From the NCBI GenBank assembly GCA_003151425.1, contig PLXO01000031.1, positions 1 through 64,000 of the forward strand: a stretch of DNA of 64,000 bases, given 5' to 3'. Both the position numbers and the translations under genes were made by a program. Shown here piece by piece: positions 18,972 through 30,509 of this stretch. How positions within the stretch are numbered: the first letter of the stretch is position 1; every line of letters begins with the position of its first letter. This DNA is from Acetobacteraceae bacterium (GTDB taxonomy: Bacteria; Pseudomonadota; Alphaproteobacteria; Acetobacterales; Acetobacteraceae). The notes under the pieces are model-generated. The model saw only the letters and a program-made list of their open reading frames with translations. It did not search any database and was not told where the DNA came from.

Positions 18972-19982
18972 CTACGACGCCATCGCCTGCTCAAACACCC
19001 CAGTATACCCGAACAGCCCAACCGCCCCGCCCGTGTGCAAAAACACCACCCGCTCGCCCTTGCCGATCGCGCCCTTGCGGATCAGGTCGATCATCCCCGC
19101 CATTGCCTTGCCGGAATAGACCGGGTCCAGCAGCACACCCTCAAGCCGTGCCAGCATCAGCACCGCCTCGATCATCCCCGGCGTCGGCTGGCCATACCCC
19201 GGCCCGACATAATCGCAATTCGCCTCCACCGCCCCGCGCGGCACCCCGCCACGCACGCCAACCAACTCCGCGGTCGCCTCGGCCAGCCGGTGCACGTTCG
19301 CCTCCTGCCGGTCCTTCGGCAGCCTTACGCCAATCCCCAGCACCGGCACCCCGGCGTTGCAGCCGGCCAGTCCCACCACCAGCCCCGCCTGCGTCCCGGC
19401 ACTCCCCGTCGCCGTCACCACACGGTCGATCCGCAGCCCCATCTCGTCGGCCTGCTGCATCAGCTCCTGCGCGCAACCGACATAGCCCAGCGCGCCCACC
19501 GGGTTCGATCCACCGCCCGGGATCACGTACGGCTTCGCGCCCGTCTCGCGCAACGCGGCGCCCTTCGCCTCGGCCTCGGCGTTCATGTCGAGGCCAGCCG
19601 CCCGGTACTCGATCGCGCAGTCGAACAGCCGGTCCAGCAGCACGTTGCCGCTGTTCAGGTAGTCGCGGTCGTTGGTCTCGATCCGGTGCTCCAGCAGCGC
19701 GGTGCACTTCATGCCGAAGCGCCGCGCCACCGCCGCCGTCTGGCGCACATGGTTGGACTGCACCGCACCCTGAGTCACCAGGTGGTCCGCCCCCTCGGCC
19801 CGCGCCGCGCCAACCAGGTACTCCAGTTTTCGAATTTTGTTGCCGCCGGTCGCCACCACCGTGCAGTCGTCCCGCTTGATCCAGATCTCCGGCCCGCCCA
19901 GCTCGCGTGTCAGGTTGTCCAGCCGCTCCAGCGGCGTCGGGGTCGGAAACATGCGAACGCGAGGGAACCGGGCGAGGTGCAT
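18972..19982 (-). CDS. D-cysteine desulfhydrase / ACC deaminase-family PLP enzyme
   Basis: [27 protein letters not shown]...[22 protein letters not shown]. Confidence 0.9.
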   Translation of the reverse strand: MHLARFPRVRMFPTPTPLERLDNLTRELGGPEIWIKRDDCTVVATGGNKIRKLEYLVGAARAEGADHLVTQGAVQSNHVRQTAAVARRFGMKCTALLEHRIETNDRDYLNSGNVLLDRLFDCAIEYRAAGLDMNAEAEAKGAALRETGAKPYVIPGGGSNPVGALGYVGCAQELMQQADEMGLRIDRVVTATGSAGTQAGLVVGLAGCNAGVPVLGIGVRLPKDRQEANVHRLAEATAELVGVRGGVPRGAVEANCDYVGPGYGQPTPGMIEAVLMLARLEGVLLDPVYSGKAMAGMIDLIRKGAIGKGERVVFLHTGGAVGLFGYTGVFEQAMAS

Positions 19983-20147
19983 CAGCGTAACTCCTGTCAA
20001 GGTGCCACCCACGGCGAGGCAATACCCGGGGGCGGCTGTAATGTTCCCGATCCTCGGGCGTCCGACAATCAGGGCGCATGCAGGGCAGATGGCAATGGCC
20101 GGCCGCCGCATGTGTTTGTATGCTGACCAACCGGAAGGGACCACCCG

Positions 20148-21089
20148 ATGCTGATCAAGCGACGCCGAGGCTGGGAAATACCGGACCGCGAGGCCACGCC
20201 GGAGGCTCTGGTGCTACGCCGCCGCGACGCCATGGCCGGCGCCGTTGCGGTGTCCGTCGCTATGCCGACGATCATCGCGCCCGCCGCGGCCCGCGCCGAC
20301 TCCGCGCCGGTGCCGCGCAACCCGAAATACACGGTCGATCGGGCGCTGACCGCGGAGAAAAACGCCACCACCTACAACAACTATTACGAATTCAGCGATG
20401 ACAAGGATTTGTGGCAGGACGCTCAGGCGCTGCATCAGCGCCCGTGGTCGATCGAGCTGGCCGGCATGCTGCCCAAGCCGCGCACCATCGGCCTCGACGA
20501 CCTGTTGAAGCAGTTCCAGCTCGAGGAGCGCGTCTACCGCCATCGCTGCGTGGAGGCGTGGGCGATGACGGTGCCCTGGACCGGCTTCCCGCTCAGCCAA
20601 TTGGTAAAACTCGCGGAACCGCTCGGGTCGGCCAAGTATGTTGTGTTCCAGACCATCCAGGACAAGACGATGCCCGGCCTCAGCGCGCCGTACTACCCGT
20701 TCCCGTATACCGAGGGCGTCACCATGGACGAGGCCAACAACGACCTTGCCTTCATGGTGACCGGCCTCTACGGCAAGCCCGTGCCGCCGCAGAACGGTGG
20801 CCCAATTCGCCTCGCACTGCCCTGGAAATACGGCTTCAAATCCGCCAAGGCGATCATCAAGATCACATTCACCGACCAGCGCCCGCACACCTTCTGGGAA
20901 GCCATCCAGCCCAGCGAGTATGGCTTCTGGGCCAACGTCAACCCGGAGGTCTCGCATCCGCGCTGGAGCCAGGCGAGCGAACGCCTGCTCGGCAGCAACG
21001 AACGCGTGCCAACCCGCCTGTATAACGGCTATGCTGAGTTCGTCGGGGGGCTGTACCAGAACCTCAATGGCGAGAAGCTGTTCATGTGA
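20148..21089 (+). CDS. msrP: Protein-methionine-sulfoxide reductase catalytic subunit MsrP (YedY)
   Basis: Tat-like N-terminus; [47 protein letters not shown]. Confidence 0.93.
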   Translation: MLIKRRRGWEIPDREATPEALVLRRRDAMAGAVAVSVAMPTIIAPAAARADSAPVPRNPKYTVDRALTAEKNATTYNNYYEFSDDKDLWQDAQALHQRPWSIELAGMLPKPRTIGLDDLLKQFQLEERVYRHRCVEAWAMTVPWTGFPLSQLVKLAEPLGSAKYVVFQTIQDKTMPGLSAPYYPFPYTEGVTMDEANNDLAFMVTGLYGKPVPPQNGGPIRLALPWKYGFKSAKAIIKITFTDQRPHTFWEAIQPSEYGFWANVNPEVSHPRWSQASERLLGSNERVPTRLYNGYAEFVGGLYQNLNGEKLFM

Positions 21090-21397
21090 TTGCGCAACGC
21101 ATCCTCGCAATTCTATCAGCGGCGCTGCTGGTCGGCGCGGTGGCCGTGGCACTGCTCGCACCGCCGGGCATGCCGCTCGGCCAGGCGCTGCTGACGATCG
21201 ACCACACGATGCTGGATGTGCTGCGGTCCGCGGTGGAGCGGGTCTTCGCGCGCTGGATGTGGACCGAGGTCGTTCTACCCGTGCTGGCACGCCCCGCTTG
21301 GCTGCCCCCGGCGGCCCTGGGCCTGATCTGCGGCGGTCTCTGTGTCACGCTGCCGCTCGGCCGGCGTGCCGAGCGGCCTCGCCAGCGTAGATTCTGA
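21086..21397 (+). CDS. Small membrane hypothetical protein overlapping msrP
   Basis: 103 aa with two hydrophobic segments; 4-nt overlap with msrP stop. Confidence 0.55.
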   Translation: MIAQRILAILSAALLVGAVAVALLAPPGMPLGQALLTIDHTMLDVLRSAVERVFARWMWTEVVLPVLARPAWLPPAALGLICGGLCVTLPLGRRAERPRQRRF

Positions 21398-21632
21398 CCC
21401 GGACACTCGGGTCTGATCCGGCCACGCGGGGTCTGATCTTGGCACGCGTCCGGGCACGCACCAACCGGGCACGCACCAACGTGATGCCGGGGTGACCCGA
21501 TGCCGGTGTGACCGATGCCAGCGTGACTCGCCAACGTGACGCCGGCGTGACACGATACGCCACGGTGCGTGACGGCACATTACGGGCATCGCAAGCGCCC
21601 GTCCACGCACCAAGGAGGCTGCCACCCCGGAG

Positions 21633-24600
21633 ATGTCTGATCCGTCGCCGCCATCGACGACCAGTGCCGTGGAAATGCCAGGCCACAAGCGCGGACTGGC
21701 ACCGTTGGGAGCCCTGTTGATTGTCGTCGTCGTCGCCATGGCGGCACTGGCAATCATGGGCGCGCGCAAGCACGCGATCACGCAGGCGCAGCAGATCAGC
21801 GGCAATCTTGGCGCGCTGCTGGCGGAGCAGACCTTGCGCACGCTGCAAGGGGTCGATGTCGCGCTGCAAACGACCGCCGAGCAAATCCGCGCCGCCGGCA
21901 TCGCCTCGCCCGACGCGTTCCGTCCAGGGCTGGACAAACCCGTGGTGGGCAACCCCGGGCGGGACAAACCGGCGCTGGGCAGCGAGCGCATGCACGACGC
22001 GCTCGCGGACCAACTGAAGAGCCTGCCGCAGGCCACCGCACTGGCGGTGCTCGACGCGGACGGCAAGACGGTGGTCTCGTCGCTGTCCTGGCCGACGGTG
22101 CCGGCCGACCTGTCGGATCGTGACTTCGTGCGCACCCTGCGCGCCCATCCGGAGACGGCGATTTATATCGGCGCGCCGGAGCGCAGCCCTGCCGGCAGCG
22201 ACGGGTCGATCGTCCTCGCCCGTCGCGTCAGCGGCCCGAACGGCGAGCTTCTGGGCATCGTCGCGGCGTCCTTGCCGGTGCGGTATTTCGAGCAATTCTA
22301 CCAGGCCATCGCGCTGATGGACGGCGCAAAGGTCAGCATCGTCAGGCGCGACGGCACCCGGCTGGTGCTCTTCCCGCATGACGACGAGGTGATCGGCGCG
22401 GCGGTCTCGCCCGGTTCCCCCTGGTACCAGCTCGTCGCCGCGGGAGGCGGTGACTACTTCGCGCAAGACCGCGGTGCGGCAGACTACGTTTCCGTCCGCC
22501 CGCTGCGGGAGTATCCCCTGGTCGTCGATGTCGGCGTGACGCGCGACGCAGCGCTGGCCGGATGGTGGCAAGATGCGATCTCGATCATGCTCGGTGCGCT
22601 CGCGATCGTGCTGGCGATCGTGCTGCTGTTCCTCGTGCTGGCGCGCCAGTTCCAGCGCCTCGCGGCGTCGGAACGCTCGCTCGCCCAGAAGAACGCCGAC
22701 CTCGAGCGCACCCAGCGCCGGCTGCAGATGCAGGCCACCGAACTCCGCCGCACCGCCGACGCGCTCACCCAGAGCGAGCATCTGATTGCCGAGAAATCCG
22801 CCGTGCTCGAGACCACGCTCGAGTCCATGGGCCAGGGCATCATGATGATCACCGCGAACCGGACCGTGGCGGTTTGCAACCAGCGCACCATCGAGATGCT
22901 CGGCCTGCCGCCCGAGATGCGCACGCCCGGCACCCCGTTCGCGCAGGTCCTCGCCTATCAGTGGCGCACCGACGAATTCAAGCACACGCCGGCCGACCTG
23001 CTGGATTTCATCCGTGCCGGCGGCATCCTCGACCAGCCGCATGTCTACGAGCGGCGGCGGCCGGACGGGCGGATGATCGAGGTGCGCAGCACGCCACTGC
23101 CCGACGGCAGCGTCGTGCGCACCTACACCGACATCTCCGAGCGCAAGGCGGCCGAAGACCGCGCCGCGCAGGCGCACGAACTGGCCGAACAGGCCCGCAT
23201 CCACGCGGAGGAGGCGAGCCGGGCAAAGACCGACTTCCTGGCGCGCATGTCGCACGAGATCCGCACGCCGATGAACGGCATCATCGGCATGAACGCCATC
23301 CTGCTCGGCTCCAAGCTGGGCGAGGAGCAGCGCGAATGCGCCGTCGCGGTGCGCGAGAGTGCCGACTCGCTGCTTGGCGTGATCAACGACATCCTCGACA
23401 TCTCCAAGCTCGAGGCCGGCTGTCTCGAGCTGGAGACGATCGATTTCGACATGGTCGATCTGATCGAGGGGGCGGTTGGGCTGCTTGCGCCGCGGGCACG
23501 CGAGAAACGGATCGAGCTTTCTACCTTTATCGATCCGGCCGCGAGGTTCGGCTTCCGCGGCGATCCGACGCGGCTGCGCCAGGTGGTGCTCAACCTGGTC
23601 GGCAATGCGATCAAGTTCACCGACGCCGGCGGGGTGGCCGTCGAGGTGATGTTGCAGTCAGGCGCCGGGCAGTCAGGCGCCGGGAACTCACGCGCAGCGC
23701 AACACGAGTCCGGCGAAGCGAACTGGCGCGTGCGCGTCGAGGTCGCCGACACCGGCCCCGGCGTCCCGCAAAGCGTCAGGGCGCGGCTGTTCGAGCCATT
23801 CGCCCAGGCCGACCGCTCGATCTCGCGCCGCTTCGGCGGCACCGGCCTCGGCCTCGCCATCTGTCGCCAGCTCGTGGAGCTGATGGGCGGCACGATCGGA
23901 ATGACCTCCACGCCCGGCCGCGGCAGCCGCTTCTTCTTCGAGGTCAAGCTGGCCCGCGCCGACGCCCCCGTGCTGATCCGCCGTTCGCTGCCCGAACAGT
24001 TGCGCGGCCTGCGCGTGCTGCTGGTCGACAGCACCGACATCAATCGCCGCGTGCTGCGCCGCGAGCTGGCCGCGCTTGGGATGGAGATCATCACCGCGCA
24101 GGACGGCGGCGCGGCGATCGCCGTGCTGGAGCAGGGCTGGTACGCCGGCGAGCCCTTCGATCTGGCGCTGATCGACCTGGAGATGCCCGGCCGTCCGCGT
24201 GTGGGCCTCGCGGGTAAGGGTCTCGCGGGAGAGGACCTCGCAGGTGCGGCGTTGGTGCGGCGGATCCGCGACATGCCAGGCATGGGCGAGCTGCGACTGG
24301 TGATCGTCGGCTCGGCGGATTGCGATGCGCTGCCGCCGTCGCTGGAGCCGCTGGTCGACGCGGTGCTGACAAAGCCGGTGCGCGAGCAGCCCCTGCGCGA
24401 CACGTTGGGCCGGCTGTTCGGCCTGGCCGCACCCGGCGGCGGTCTTCCGACCGCGCCGGCTCCCGGACAGGACGTGGCGAACCTGTTGCCGATGCGGGTG
24501 CTGGTGGCGGAGGACAACAAGATCAACCAGCGGCTGATGGTGATGCTGCTCGGCGCGGCCGGCCATCAGGTGGAGGTCGTCGGCAATGGCGAGGAAGCCG

Positions 24601-25316
24601 TGGCCGCCGCGCGCCAAGGCGGTTTCGACCTTATCCTGATGGATATCCAGATGCCGGTGCTCGACGGCGTCGGTGCCATCCGGCGCATCCGCGCCATGCC
24701 CGAACCACTGTGCTCGGTCCCCATCCTGGCGCTGACCGCCGATGCGATCGCCGGGGCGGAGGAGCGCTACCTGGCGGTGGGCGTGGATGCCTATCTCGCC
24801 AAACCGATTACCCCCGCGGCGCTACAGGCCGCACTCGCCAGGCTAACCGCGCGGAGGCGCGACCTGCATGAGACCGCTGCCGACGAGACTGCTTCCGACC
24901 TGGCGTCGGTTGCCCGATCACCTGCCCCGGCGGCGCTGCGGCCGCCACCGTCCGAGCCGCGGTTGGATGGACCCCAGCTCGATCCGTCGGTGCTGGCGGA
25001 GCTGCGCCGCATCTTCAATCCGGACCAGTTCGACAGCTTCCTGGCCGACGCGCTCGATGACATTCCACACCGTATCGTGCGACTGAGCGAACGCCTGGCA
25101 GCCGGGGAACTGCCGGTGGCGACGCAGGAGGCGCATGACCTTGTGGCGTTGTTCGGCAACCTGGGCGCACGCCGGGCGAGCGGGCTCGCGCGCGCGGTCG
25201 AGCAGACGTGCCGCGCCGACGATCGAGCCACGGTGCTGGCGCGGCACCACGCGTTCGCCGCCGCCGCCGCCGCCGCCTTGGCCGAGCTGGCGGCGCAGCG
25301 CCAGTTGGTCGGTTAG
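21633..25316 (+). CDS. Hybrid sensor histidine kinase/response regulator (Cache-like sensor, PAS, HisKA, HATPase, REC x2, HPt)
   Basis: [52 protein letters not shown]...[15 protein letters not shown]-terminal HPt [13 protein letters not shown]. Confidence 0.92.
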   Translation: MSDPSPPSTTSAVEMPGHKRGLAPLGALLIVVVVAMAALAIMGARKHAITQAQQISGNLGALLAEQTLRTLQGVDVALQTTAEQIRAAGIASPDAFRPGLDKPVVGNPGRDKPALGSERMHDALADQLKSLPQATALAVLDADGKTVVSSLSWPTVPADLSDRDFVRTLRAHPETAIYIGAPERSPAGSDGSIVLARRVSGPNGELLGIVAASLPVRYFEQFYQAIALMDGAKVSIVRRDGTRLVLFPHDDEVIGAAVSPGSPWYQLVAAGGGDYFAQDRGAADYVSVRPLREYPLVVDVGVTRDAALAGWWQDAISIMLGALAIVLAIVLLFLVLARQFQRLAASERSLAQKNADLERTQRRLQMQATELRRTADALTQSEHLIAEKSAVLETTLESMGQGIMMITANRTVAVCNQRTIEMLGLPPEMRTPGTPFAQVLAYQWRTDEFKHTPADLLDFIRAGGILDQPHVYERRRPDGRMIEVRSTPLPDGSVVRTYTDISERKAAEDRAAQAHELAEQARIHAEEASRAKTDFLARMSHEIRTPMNGIIGMNAILLGSKLGEEQRECAVAVRESADSLLGVINDILDISKLEAGCLELETIDFDMVDLIEGAVGLLAPRAREKRIELSTFIDPAARFGFRGDPTRLRQVVLNLVGNAIKFTDAGGVAVEVMLQSGAGQSGAGNSRAAQHESGEANWRVRVEVADTGPGVPQSVRARLFEPFAQADRSISRRFGGTGLGLAICRQLVELMGGTIGMTSTPGRGSRFFFEVKLARADAPVLIRRSLPEQLRGLRVLLVDSTDINRRVLRRELAALGMEIITAQDGGAAIAVLEQGWYAGEPFDLALIDLEMPGRPRVGLAGKGLAGEDLAGAALVRRIRDMPGMGELRLVIVGSADCDALPPSLEPLVDAVLTKPVREQPLRDTLGRLFGLAAPGGGLPTAPAPGQDVANLLPMRVLVAEDNKINQRLMVMLLGAAGHQVEVVGNGEEAVAAARQGGFDLILMDIQMPVLDGVGAIRRIRAMPEPLCSVPILALTADAIAGAEERYLAVGVDAYLAKPITPAALQAALARLTARRRDLHETAADETASDLASVARSPAPAALRPPPSEPRLDGPQLDPSVLAELRRIFNPDQFDSFLADALDDIPHRIVRLSERLAAGELPVATQEAHDLVALFGNLGARRASGLARAVEQTCRADDRATVLARHHAFAAAAAAALAELAAQRQLVG

Positions 25317-25793
25317 CAGCCTGTCGGACCTAGCCGAAAATTGGGGGAATTTGGAGTTTTATGTCGTCTAGCCGCGATTTCCACGGAGCGGAATTGGCCT
25401 AACAATTGGCGCACACCACAAGCTGCCGGAGCTCGGTGGCCACTCGCTTTGCGGCGCAGAGCCAACCGCACGGCAGTTCGCCATGGCTGCACGGAGCGTG
25501 GCTCCGATGGGATGGCCTTGTGGCTGTTGTACGCAAGCAAGGACTAACGTAGAGATCGCAGAGAAGAAAGCCTTGGGTGCTTCGCGCGGCAGCGTCTCGG
25601 CACTGTCATCGAAGTTGGTACGACGGTCTCCGGTTGTTTACATGTGATACCTCGCGAACCGTCTCGGGGTTGGCTCCGCGGCCGGCGCCAGGGATTGACT
25701 CGCGTGCGACCAATGCGCTCAAGCCGACGGGCATAACCGACTCAAAAGACCTCAAGAACCTTCCGGACGGACGCTTAGGTCCGACAGGCTGCT
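25315..25793. mobile_element. Putative MITE-like element with 18-bp terminal inverted repeats
   Basis: agcagcctgtcggaccta (25315-25332) / taggtccgacaggctgct (25776-25793); no complete transposase inside. Confidence 0.55.
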
Positions 25794-25858
25794 CGGGACT
25801 GTTCGGGACTTGGCCCGACAGGAACGTGCGAGGCACGGGACAGAAGGACCTCCCTGTG

Positions 25859-27877
25859 ATGCTGGATTTTCCTGCCCGTTCGGACCGCCCCCCCGTCCAG
25901 GTCGCGCCGGCCGAAACCCCTGGCCTGCGCAGCCTGCTGACCATCGCCGTCGCGTTCGTCGTGGTCGCAGGGCTTTATTTCGGCCGGTCGGTGCTGATCC
26001 CACTTACGCTTGCGGTGCTGTTGTCCTTCCTGCTCGCGCCGCTCGTCAGCCTGCTGCGGCGGGGGCATCTCGGCCGTATCCCCTCGGTGATGCTTGCCAT
26101 ATTGGCGGCCCTCGCGGTGATCCTGGCGCTCGGCGGTCTGATCGGCACACAGGTGGCCGGACTGGCAGATGATGTGCCGCGCTACGTGTCCACCATCCAG
26201 CAGAAGGTCGATACGGTGCAGCGGCTTGTGCTGTCGCGCATGACGACATTCACGCGCAGCCTGGTCAATCAGCCTGCTCCTGTCGACGTCGCCGCCAGCA
26301 CCAAACCGCGTGCCGCCCCGGTTGGAACACCACCGGCTGGAACATCCCCGGCTCCGGCACCATCCGCTGCCGCGCAGAAGCCGATCCCGGTGGAGGTGCA
26401 TCAGCCGGACCAGACGGTCATTCAGCTCGTGCAGCGCATCGTCACGCCGGTTGTCGAACCGCTGTCCACGACGGCTATCGTGTTCGTCGTCGCGATCTTC
26501 ATCCTGCTGCAGCGCGAGGACCTGCGCGACCGGATGATCCGGCTGTTCGGCTCCTCCGACCTGCACCGGACCACAGTCGCGATGAACGACGCGGCGCGAC
26601 GCCTGTCGCGCTACCTTTTTACCCAGCTTGTCGTGAACACGGCGTTCGGCGTGTTCATCGCCACGGGTCTGGCCTTTATCGGCATACCCTCGCCGGTGAT
26701 TTGGGGCGTTCTCGGCGCTTTGCTGCGCTTCGTGCCCTATATCGGCGCGCCGCTGTCCGCCGTGATTCCGCTGGCGCTGGCCGCTGCCGTCGATCCTGGG
26801 TGGTCCGGACTGCTGTGGACCGCTTGCCTCTACCTCGTGGTGGAGATGGCCATGAGCCAAGTGGTCGAGCCGCTGCTTTACGGCCACAGCACTGGGCTCT
26901 CGCCCTTCGCGGTCGTGCTGGCGGCGACGTTCTGGACGTGGTTGTGGGGGCCGATCGGGCTTATCGTTTCCACCCCGTTGACGCTCTGCCTGGTGGTGCT
27001 CGGCCGGTATGTGGCGCGGCTGCAGTTTCTCGATGTACTGCTCGGCGACCGCCCGGCGCTGACACCGGTGGAAAGCTTCTATCAGCGAATTCTGGCGGGC
27101 GATCCGGACGAGGCACACGATCAGGCCGAGATCCTGCTGAAGGAGCGGCCGTTGTGGTCCTACTATGACGAGGTGGCGTTGCAGGGCCTGCGGCTCGCCG
27201 TCATCGACGCCGAAAGAGGCGCGCTGACCCCTGCCCATCTCGAACGGATCAAGGTGTCCATCCAAAGCCTGATCGAGGATCTGGACGATCACGAAGACGA
27301 TCAACCAACGCAAGACACGGCCGAGGAGGCGACCGCAGTCCGGCTCCGCGCCGAGCAGGGTGTTCCGAAAACCCCCCCCCCTGACGGTGCGGCGCCGACC
27401 GGGCTCGACCTTGCGCCGGCATGGCGCGGCGCGGCGCCGGTGTTGTGCATTGCCGGCCCTGGGATACTGGACGAGGCGGTTTCGACAATGCTCGCGCAAT
27501 TGCTGGAGAAGCGAGGGATTGCGGCCAGGGTTGTGGTGCACGCGGCAACCTCACGCGCCACGATCGGCGCATTGGACGTGGACGGCGTGGCGATGGCGTG
27601 CGTCTCATGCCTGGAGCTATCTGGCAGTCCGTCGCACCTGCGCTACCTGTTGCGGCGGCTGCGCCGGCGCCTGCCGCCGGAGGTGCCCGTGCTGGTCGGG
27701 GTGTGGCCGGCCGAGGACGCGATTTTGGCGGACGAACGGGTGCGCGCGGCAGTGGGTGCGGATTACTACACGACCTCGTTGCATGACGCGGTGGAGGCGT
27801 GCCTGGACGTCGCACGCAATGCGCAGGTCGACGAGCAGCCACCGTCGGAGACGATGGCGGCGGCGGCGATGCCTTGA
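25859..27877 (+). CDS. AI-2E family transporter with extra C-terminal domain
   Basis: PerM-type membrane core; C-terminal VLCIAGPGILDEAVSTMLAQLLEKRGIAARVV... resembles a B12-binding-type Rossmann domain. Confidence 0.85.
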   Translation: MLDFPARSDRPPVQVAPAETPGLRSLLTIAVAFVVVAGLYFGRSVLIPLTLAVLLSFLLAPLVSLLRRGHLGRIPSVMLAILAALAVILALGGLIGTQVAGLADDVPRYVSTIQQKVDTVQRLVLSRMTTFTRSLVNQPAPVDVAASTKPRAAPVGTPPAGTSPAPAPSAAAQKPIPVEVHQPDQTVIQLVQRIVTPVVEPLSTTAIVFVVAIFILLQREDLRDRMIRLFGSSDLHRTTVAMNDAARRLSRYLFTQLVVNTAFGVFIATGLAFIGIPSPVIWGVLGALLRFVPYIGAPLSAVIPLALAAAVDPGWSGLLWTACLYLVVEMAMSQVVEPLLYGHSTGLSPFAVVLAATFWTWLWGPIGLIVSTPLTLCLVVLGRYVARLQFLDVLLGDRPALTPVESFYQRILAGDPDEAHDQAEILLKERPLWSYYDEVALQGLRLAVIDAERGALTPAHLERIKVSIQSLIEDLDDHEDDQPTQDTAEEATAVRLRAEQGVPKTPPPDGAAPTGLDLAPAWRGAAPVLCIAGPGILDEAVSTMLAQLLEKRGIAARVVVHAATSRATIGALDVDGVAMACVSCLELSGSPSHLRYLLRRLRRRLPPEVPVLVGVWPAEDAILADERVRAAVGADYYTTSLHDAVEACLDVARNAQVDEQPPSETMAAAAMP

Positions 27878-28083
27878 AGGCGTCGCGGCGCTTCGCTAGA
27901 GCCCGGATTCCTCACACTGTCGCGGGAGGATGGCAAAGGGCACTGCCGTGCCCCAATAGTCCTATGTGGGTTTTCCCGCCGCCGCCAATACCGGGTGTAT
28001 GCGCAGGGCGCGAAAACCCCCATTGGTCCCTTGGGGCGCGACAAGGACCGAGCCAGCATCCGCGAGAGGCTGAGAAGTCCGGG

Positions 28084-28332
28084 TTAGTTCCCAGACGAAT
28101 GGCGCGAAGGGAGGAGCGACCCAAGGCGGCCAAACAGATACCCCAGCGTGAATACCACCAGAGCGGCGGTGATCGGCTGCGCGCGAATCACGTCCCGCAC
28201 CTCACCGATGCCGCCTCGGGCCGCGCATGCCGCACGCTGGGCCCGGTCCGCTGCGTCCTGAACGCCGTCCGCGACCCCTTGGACTGCCTCCGTGACCGAG
28301 TCCCGAATGCCGCTTTCGTCTGAATCGCTCAT
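28084..28332 (-). CDS. Small ElaB/DUF883-like single-TM protein
   Basis: 82 aa; amphipathic N-terminus then RAQPITAALVVFTLGYLFGRL. Confidence 0.6.
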   Translation of the reverse strand: MSDSDESGIRDSVTEAVQGVADGVQDAADRAQRAACAARGGIGEVRDVIRAQPITAALVVFTLGYLFGRLGSLLPSRHSSGN

Positions 28333-28549
28333 GCTTACCTCCTTGTGGCGCGCGCACCCTGGCGGCGGCTTATGGCCGTTTCGAGGCGACGGCGCGGCAT
28401 CGCTTCGGGCCCCCCTGCGTGCTGACGCATGTTGGGTGGCTGCTACAAGTTGTCACCAGTACGACCGATCCGCCGGCAACGAAACCCGTTCCATGCACAA
28501 CGACGGACCACAGGCCCTGCAACGTTTTCTGTTCGATATTGGCGAGACA

Positions 28550-28595
28550 CCAACCGGCGGAAGCGTTGAGCCGTTCCAACGCTTTCGCCGGTTGG
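28550..28595. repeat. 19-bp inverted repeat (1 mismatch)
   Basis: ccaaccggcggaagcgttg / caacgctttcgccggttgg. Confidence 0.85.
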
Positions 28596-28768
28596 TATCG
28601 CGCGCGGGGCTGCCCGAGGGAGGCAACGTGCGGCCACGCGCCACTCCAAGACAGATGCCGGCCACCCGACGATCCGGCCAAATGTCAAACCTTCGGGCGG
28701 CTGGCATGACGCGCGGCCCGCCAATCATCCCGGTGGGCGATACGACCCACGGTAAATGCCCACGGTAA

Positions 28769-29671
28769 ATGATGGAACGGTCATCATGCTCCGCGGCGCG
28801 CGTCGGCTTGTGGACGTTCATCACGTTAACGTGGCGGAGGATTTACCAGCACAACCTCTCGGCTCTCGCCGCCGCCGCGGCGTTCTACGCGCTGCTTTCC
28901 ATTTTTCCCACGCTCACGGCTCTGGTGTCGCTCTATGGCCTCGTTACGGATCCTGCCATGGCGGAACGGCAAGCCGCGGCCATGGAAGGGGTGCTTCCGC
29001 CAGAGGCTCTCAAACTGGTGGCTACCTGGCTCCAGGCTCTGGTCCAAGGACCGGCCGCGAGGTTTGGTATCGGGCTGCTCATCAGCGTCCTTCTCGCCTT
29101 ATGGAGCGTGTGGTCGGCGACCGTGATGCTGATGAATGCCATCAACATCTGCTACGGCGACAAGGAAACGCGCAGCTTCGTTCGGTTCAACCTTGAAGCC
29201 GTCGCGCTAGGTGCCGGCCTCGTGCTTTTTGGTGTCGTTGCTATCACGCTCGTTGCGGTGGTGCCCGTCCTCTTGGACAGTCTCCATGCGACAGGAGCAT
29301 GGCACGCCGTGATCTCGCTGGTACGCTGGCCGATCCTGGCGGCGCTGGTCATCACCCTGCTGGCGATCATCTACCGATACGGGCGCGCCCGGGTACTGCG
29401 GAAGTGGGAATGGATCAGTAGGGGCGCGGCGACCGCCACGGCGTTATGGCTCATCGGTTCGATCGTCTTCAGCTTCTACGTCTCCGAGGTCGGAAGCTAC
29501 GACAGGACATATGGATCGCTGGGCGCGGTCATCGTCCTGCTGCTCTGGTTCTATATGACCGCCTACGTCATTTTGATCGGGGCGGAATTGAATGCCGAGG
29601 CGGAACGTCAGGCGGCAGGTCAAGGTTCTGCTCTGCCCAAGCCAGCCGGAGGCGATGCCCCTGGACCTTGA
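28769..29671 (+). CDS. YihY/BrkB family membrane protein
   Basis: NLSALAAAAAFYALLSIFPTLTALVSLYGL; YDRTYGSLGAVIVLLLWFYMTAYVILIGAELNAE. Confidence 0.92.
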   Translation: MMERSSCSAARVGLWTFITLTWRRIYQHNLSALAAAAAFYALLSIFPTLTALVSLYGLVTDPAMAERQAAAMEGVLPPEALKLVATWLQALVQGPAARFGIGLLISVLLALWSVWSATVMLMNAINICYGDKETRSFVRFNLEAVALGAGLVLFGVVAITLVAVVPVLLDSLHATGAWHAVISLVRWPILAALVITLLAIIYRYGRARVLRKWEWISRGAATATALWLIGSIVFSFYVSEVGSYDRTYGSLGAVIVLLLWFYMTAYVILIGAELNAEAERQAAGQGSALPKPAGGDAPGP

Positions 29672-29817
29672 GCCATGGCGAATGGAATTATACCTTCCCG
29701 GCCTGGATCACCGTATTCGTCGCTGTGATCGATCAACATTCGATTGGCGCGATCCCGCGCGGGATGCGCGCGGCACGCGCCGGCGCGGCGTTGCCAGCAC
29801 CCTGAGAGGACCACGAA

Positions 29818-30294
29818 TTGGAAACCATCCTTACGGCGCACGCCGACCCCGACCAGCCCCGCGCCACGTTTCGCGCGATCGAGGCCGTGCTCGCCGAAGC
29901 GCCGGGCCACATCCTGTTCACCGTCCTGGCGCACCATCCGGCGGCGCGGCAGTCAGAGCGCTGCTACACCAACCGGCCGGACGCCTATCCGATCGGCGGG
30001 CGCAAGCCGGTGACCGACAGCGCCTGGATGCAGCGCGTGATCCATGGCGGCAAGCCGTATATCGGCCGCACGCGCGAGGACATCGCGGCGCATTTCTTCG
30101 ACCACGCGCTGATCGCGTCGCTGGGCTGCGAGTCGATCCTGAACATGCCGGCACGCTGGCGCGGCCAGACGCTCGGCACGCTGAACCTGTGCCACCGCGC
30201 CGGGCACTATACGGAGGCCGATCTGCCGCGCCTGCGCCTGATCGCCCAGCTTGCGGTGCCGGCGCTGCTGATGGTGGGCGCTGTCGGCGCCTGA
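29818..30294 (+). CDS. GAF-domain protein
   Basis: 158 aa; WMQRVIHGGKPYIGRTREDIAAHFFDHALIASLGCESILNMPARWRGQTLGTLNL. Confidence 0.7.
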   Translation: METILTAHADPDQPRATFRAIEAVLAEAPGHILFTVLAHHPAARQSERCYTNRPDAYPIGGRKPVTDSAWMQRVIHGGKPYIGRTREDIAAHFFDHALIASLGCESILNMPARWRGQTLGTLNLCHRAGHYTEADLPRLRLIAQLAVPALLMVGAVGA

Positions 30295-30509
30295 GAAGCG
30301 GAAGGCGCACAAGCCGCATCGCGGCGATGCGTCTCGGGCCATCTACGTGTTGCAGATTCATTACGTGTTGCGGATTCATAAAGCATGACCACACGTGTTG
30401 CAGATTCATAAAGCATGACCACGCGACCCGGCGCCGTCGAAGGCCTGAAGATAACGGCCCCTCGCGCCGCCACCGGCTTCCTCGTTGACACCGCCAGCCG
30501 CCGCGCGGA

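Noticed and set aside
19035-20126. 363-aa plus-strand ORF opposite the D-cysteine desulfhydrase gene
   Set aside because: His/Arg/Gln-rich shadow ORF with no family pattern
22562-24217. 551-aa Arg/Pro-rich ORF inside the hybrid kinase gene
   Set aside because: Alternate-frame artefact without domain signals
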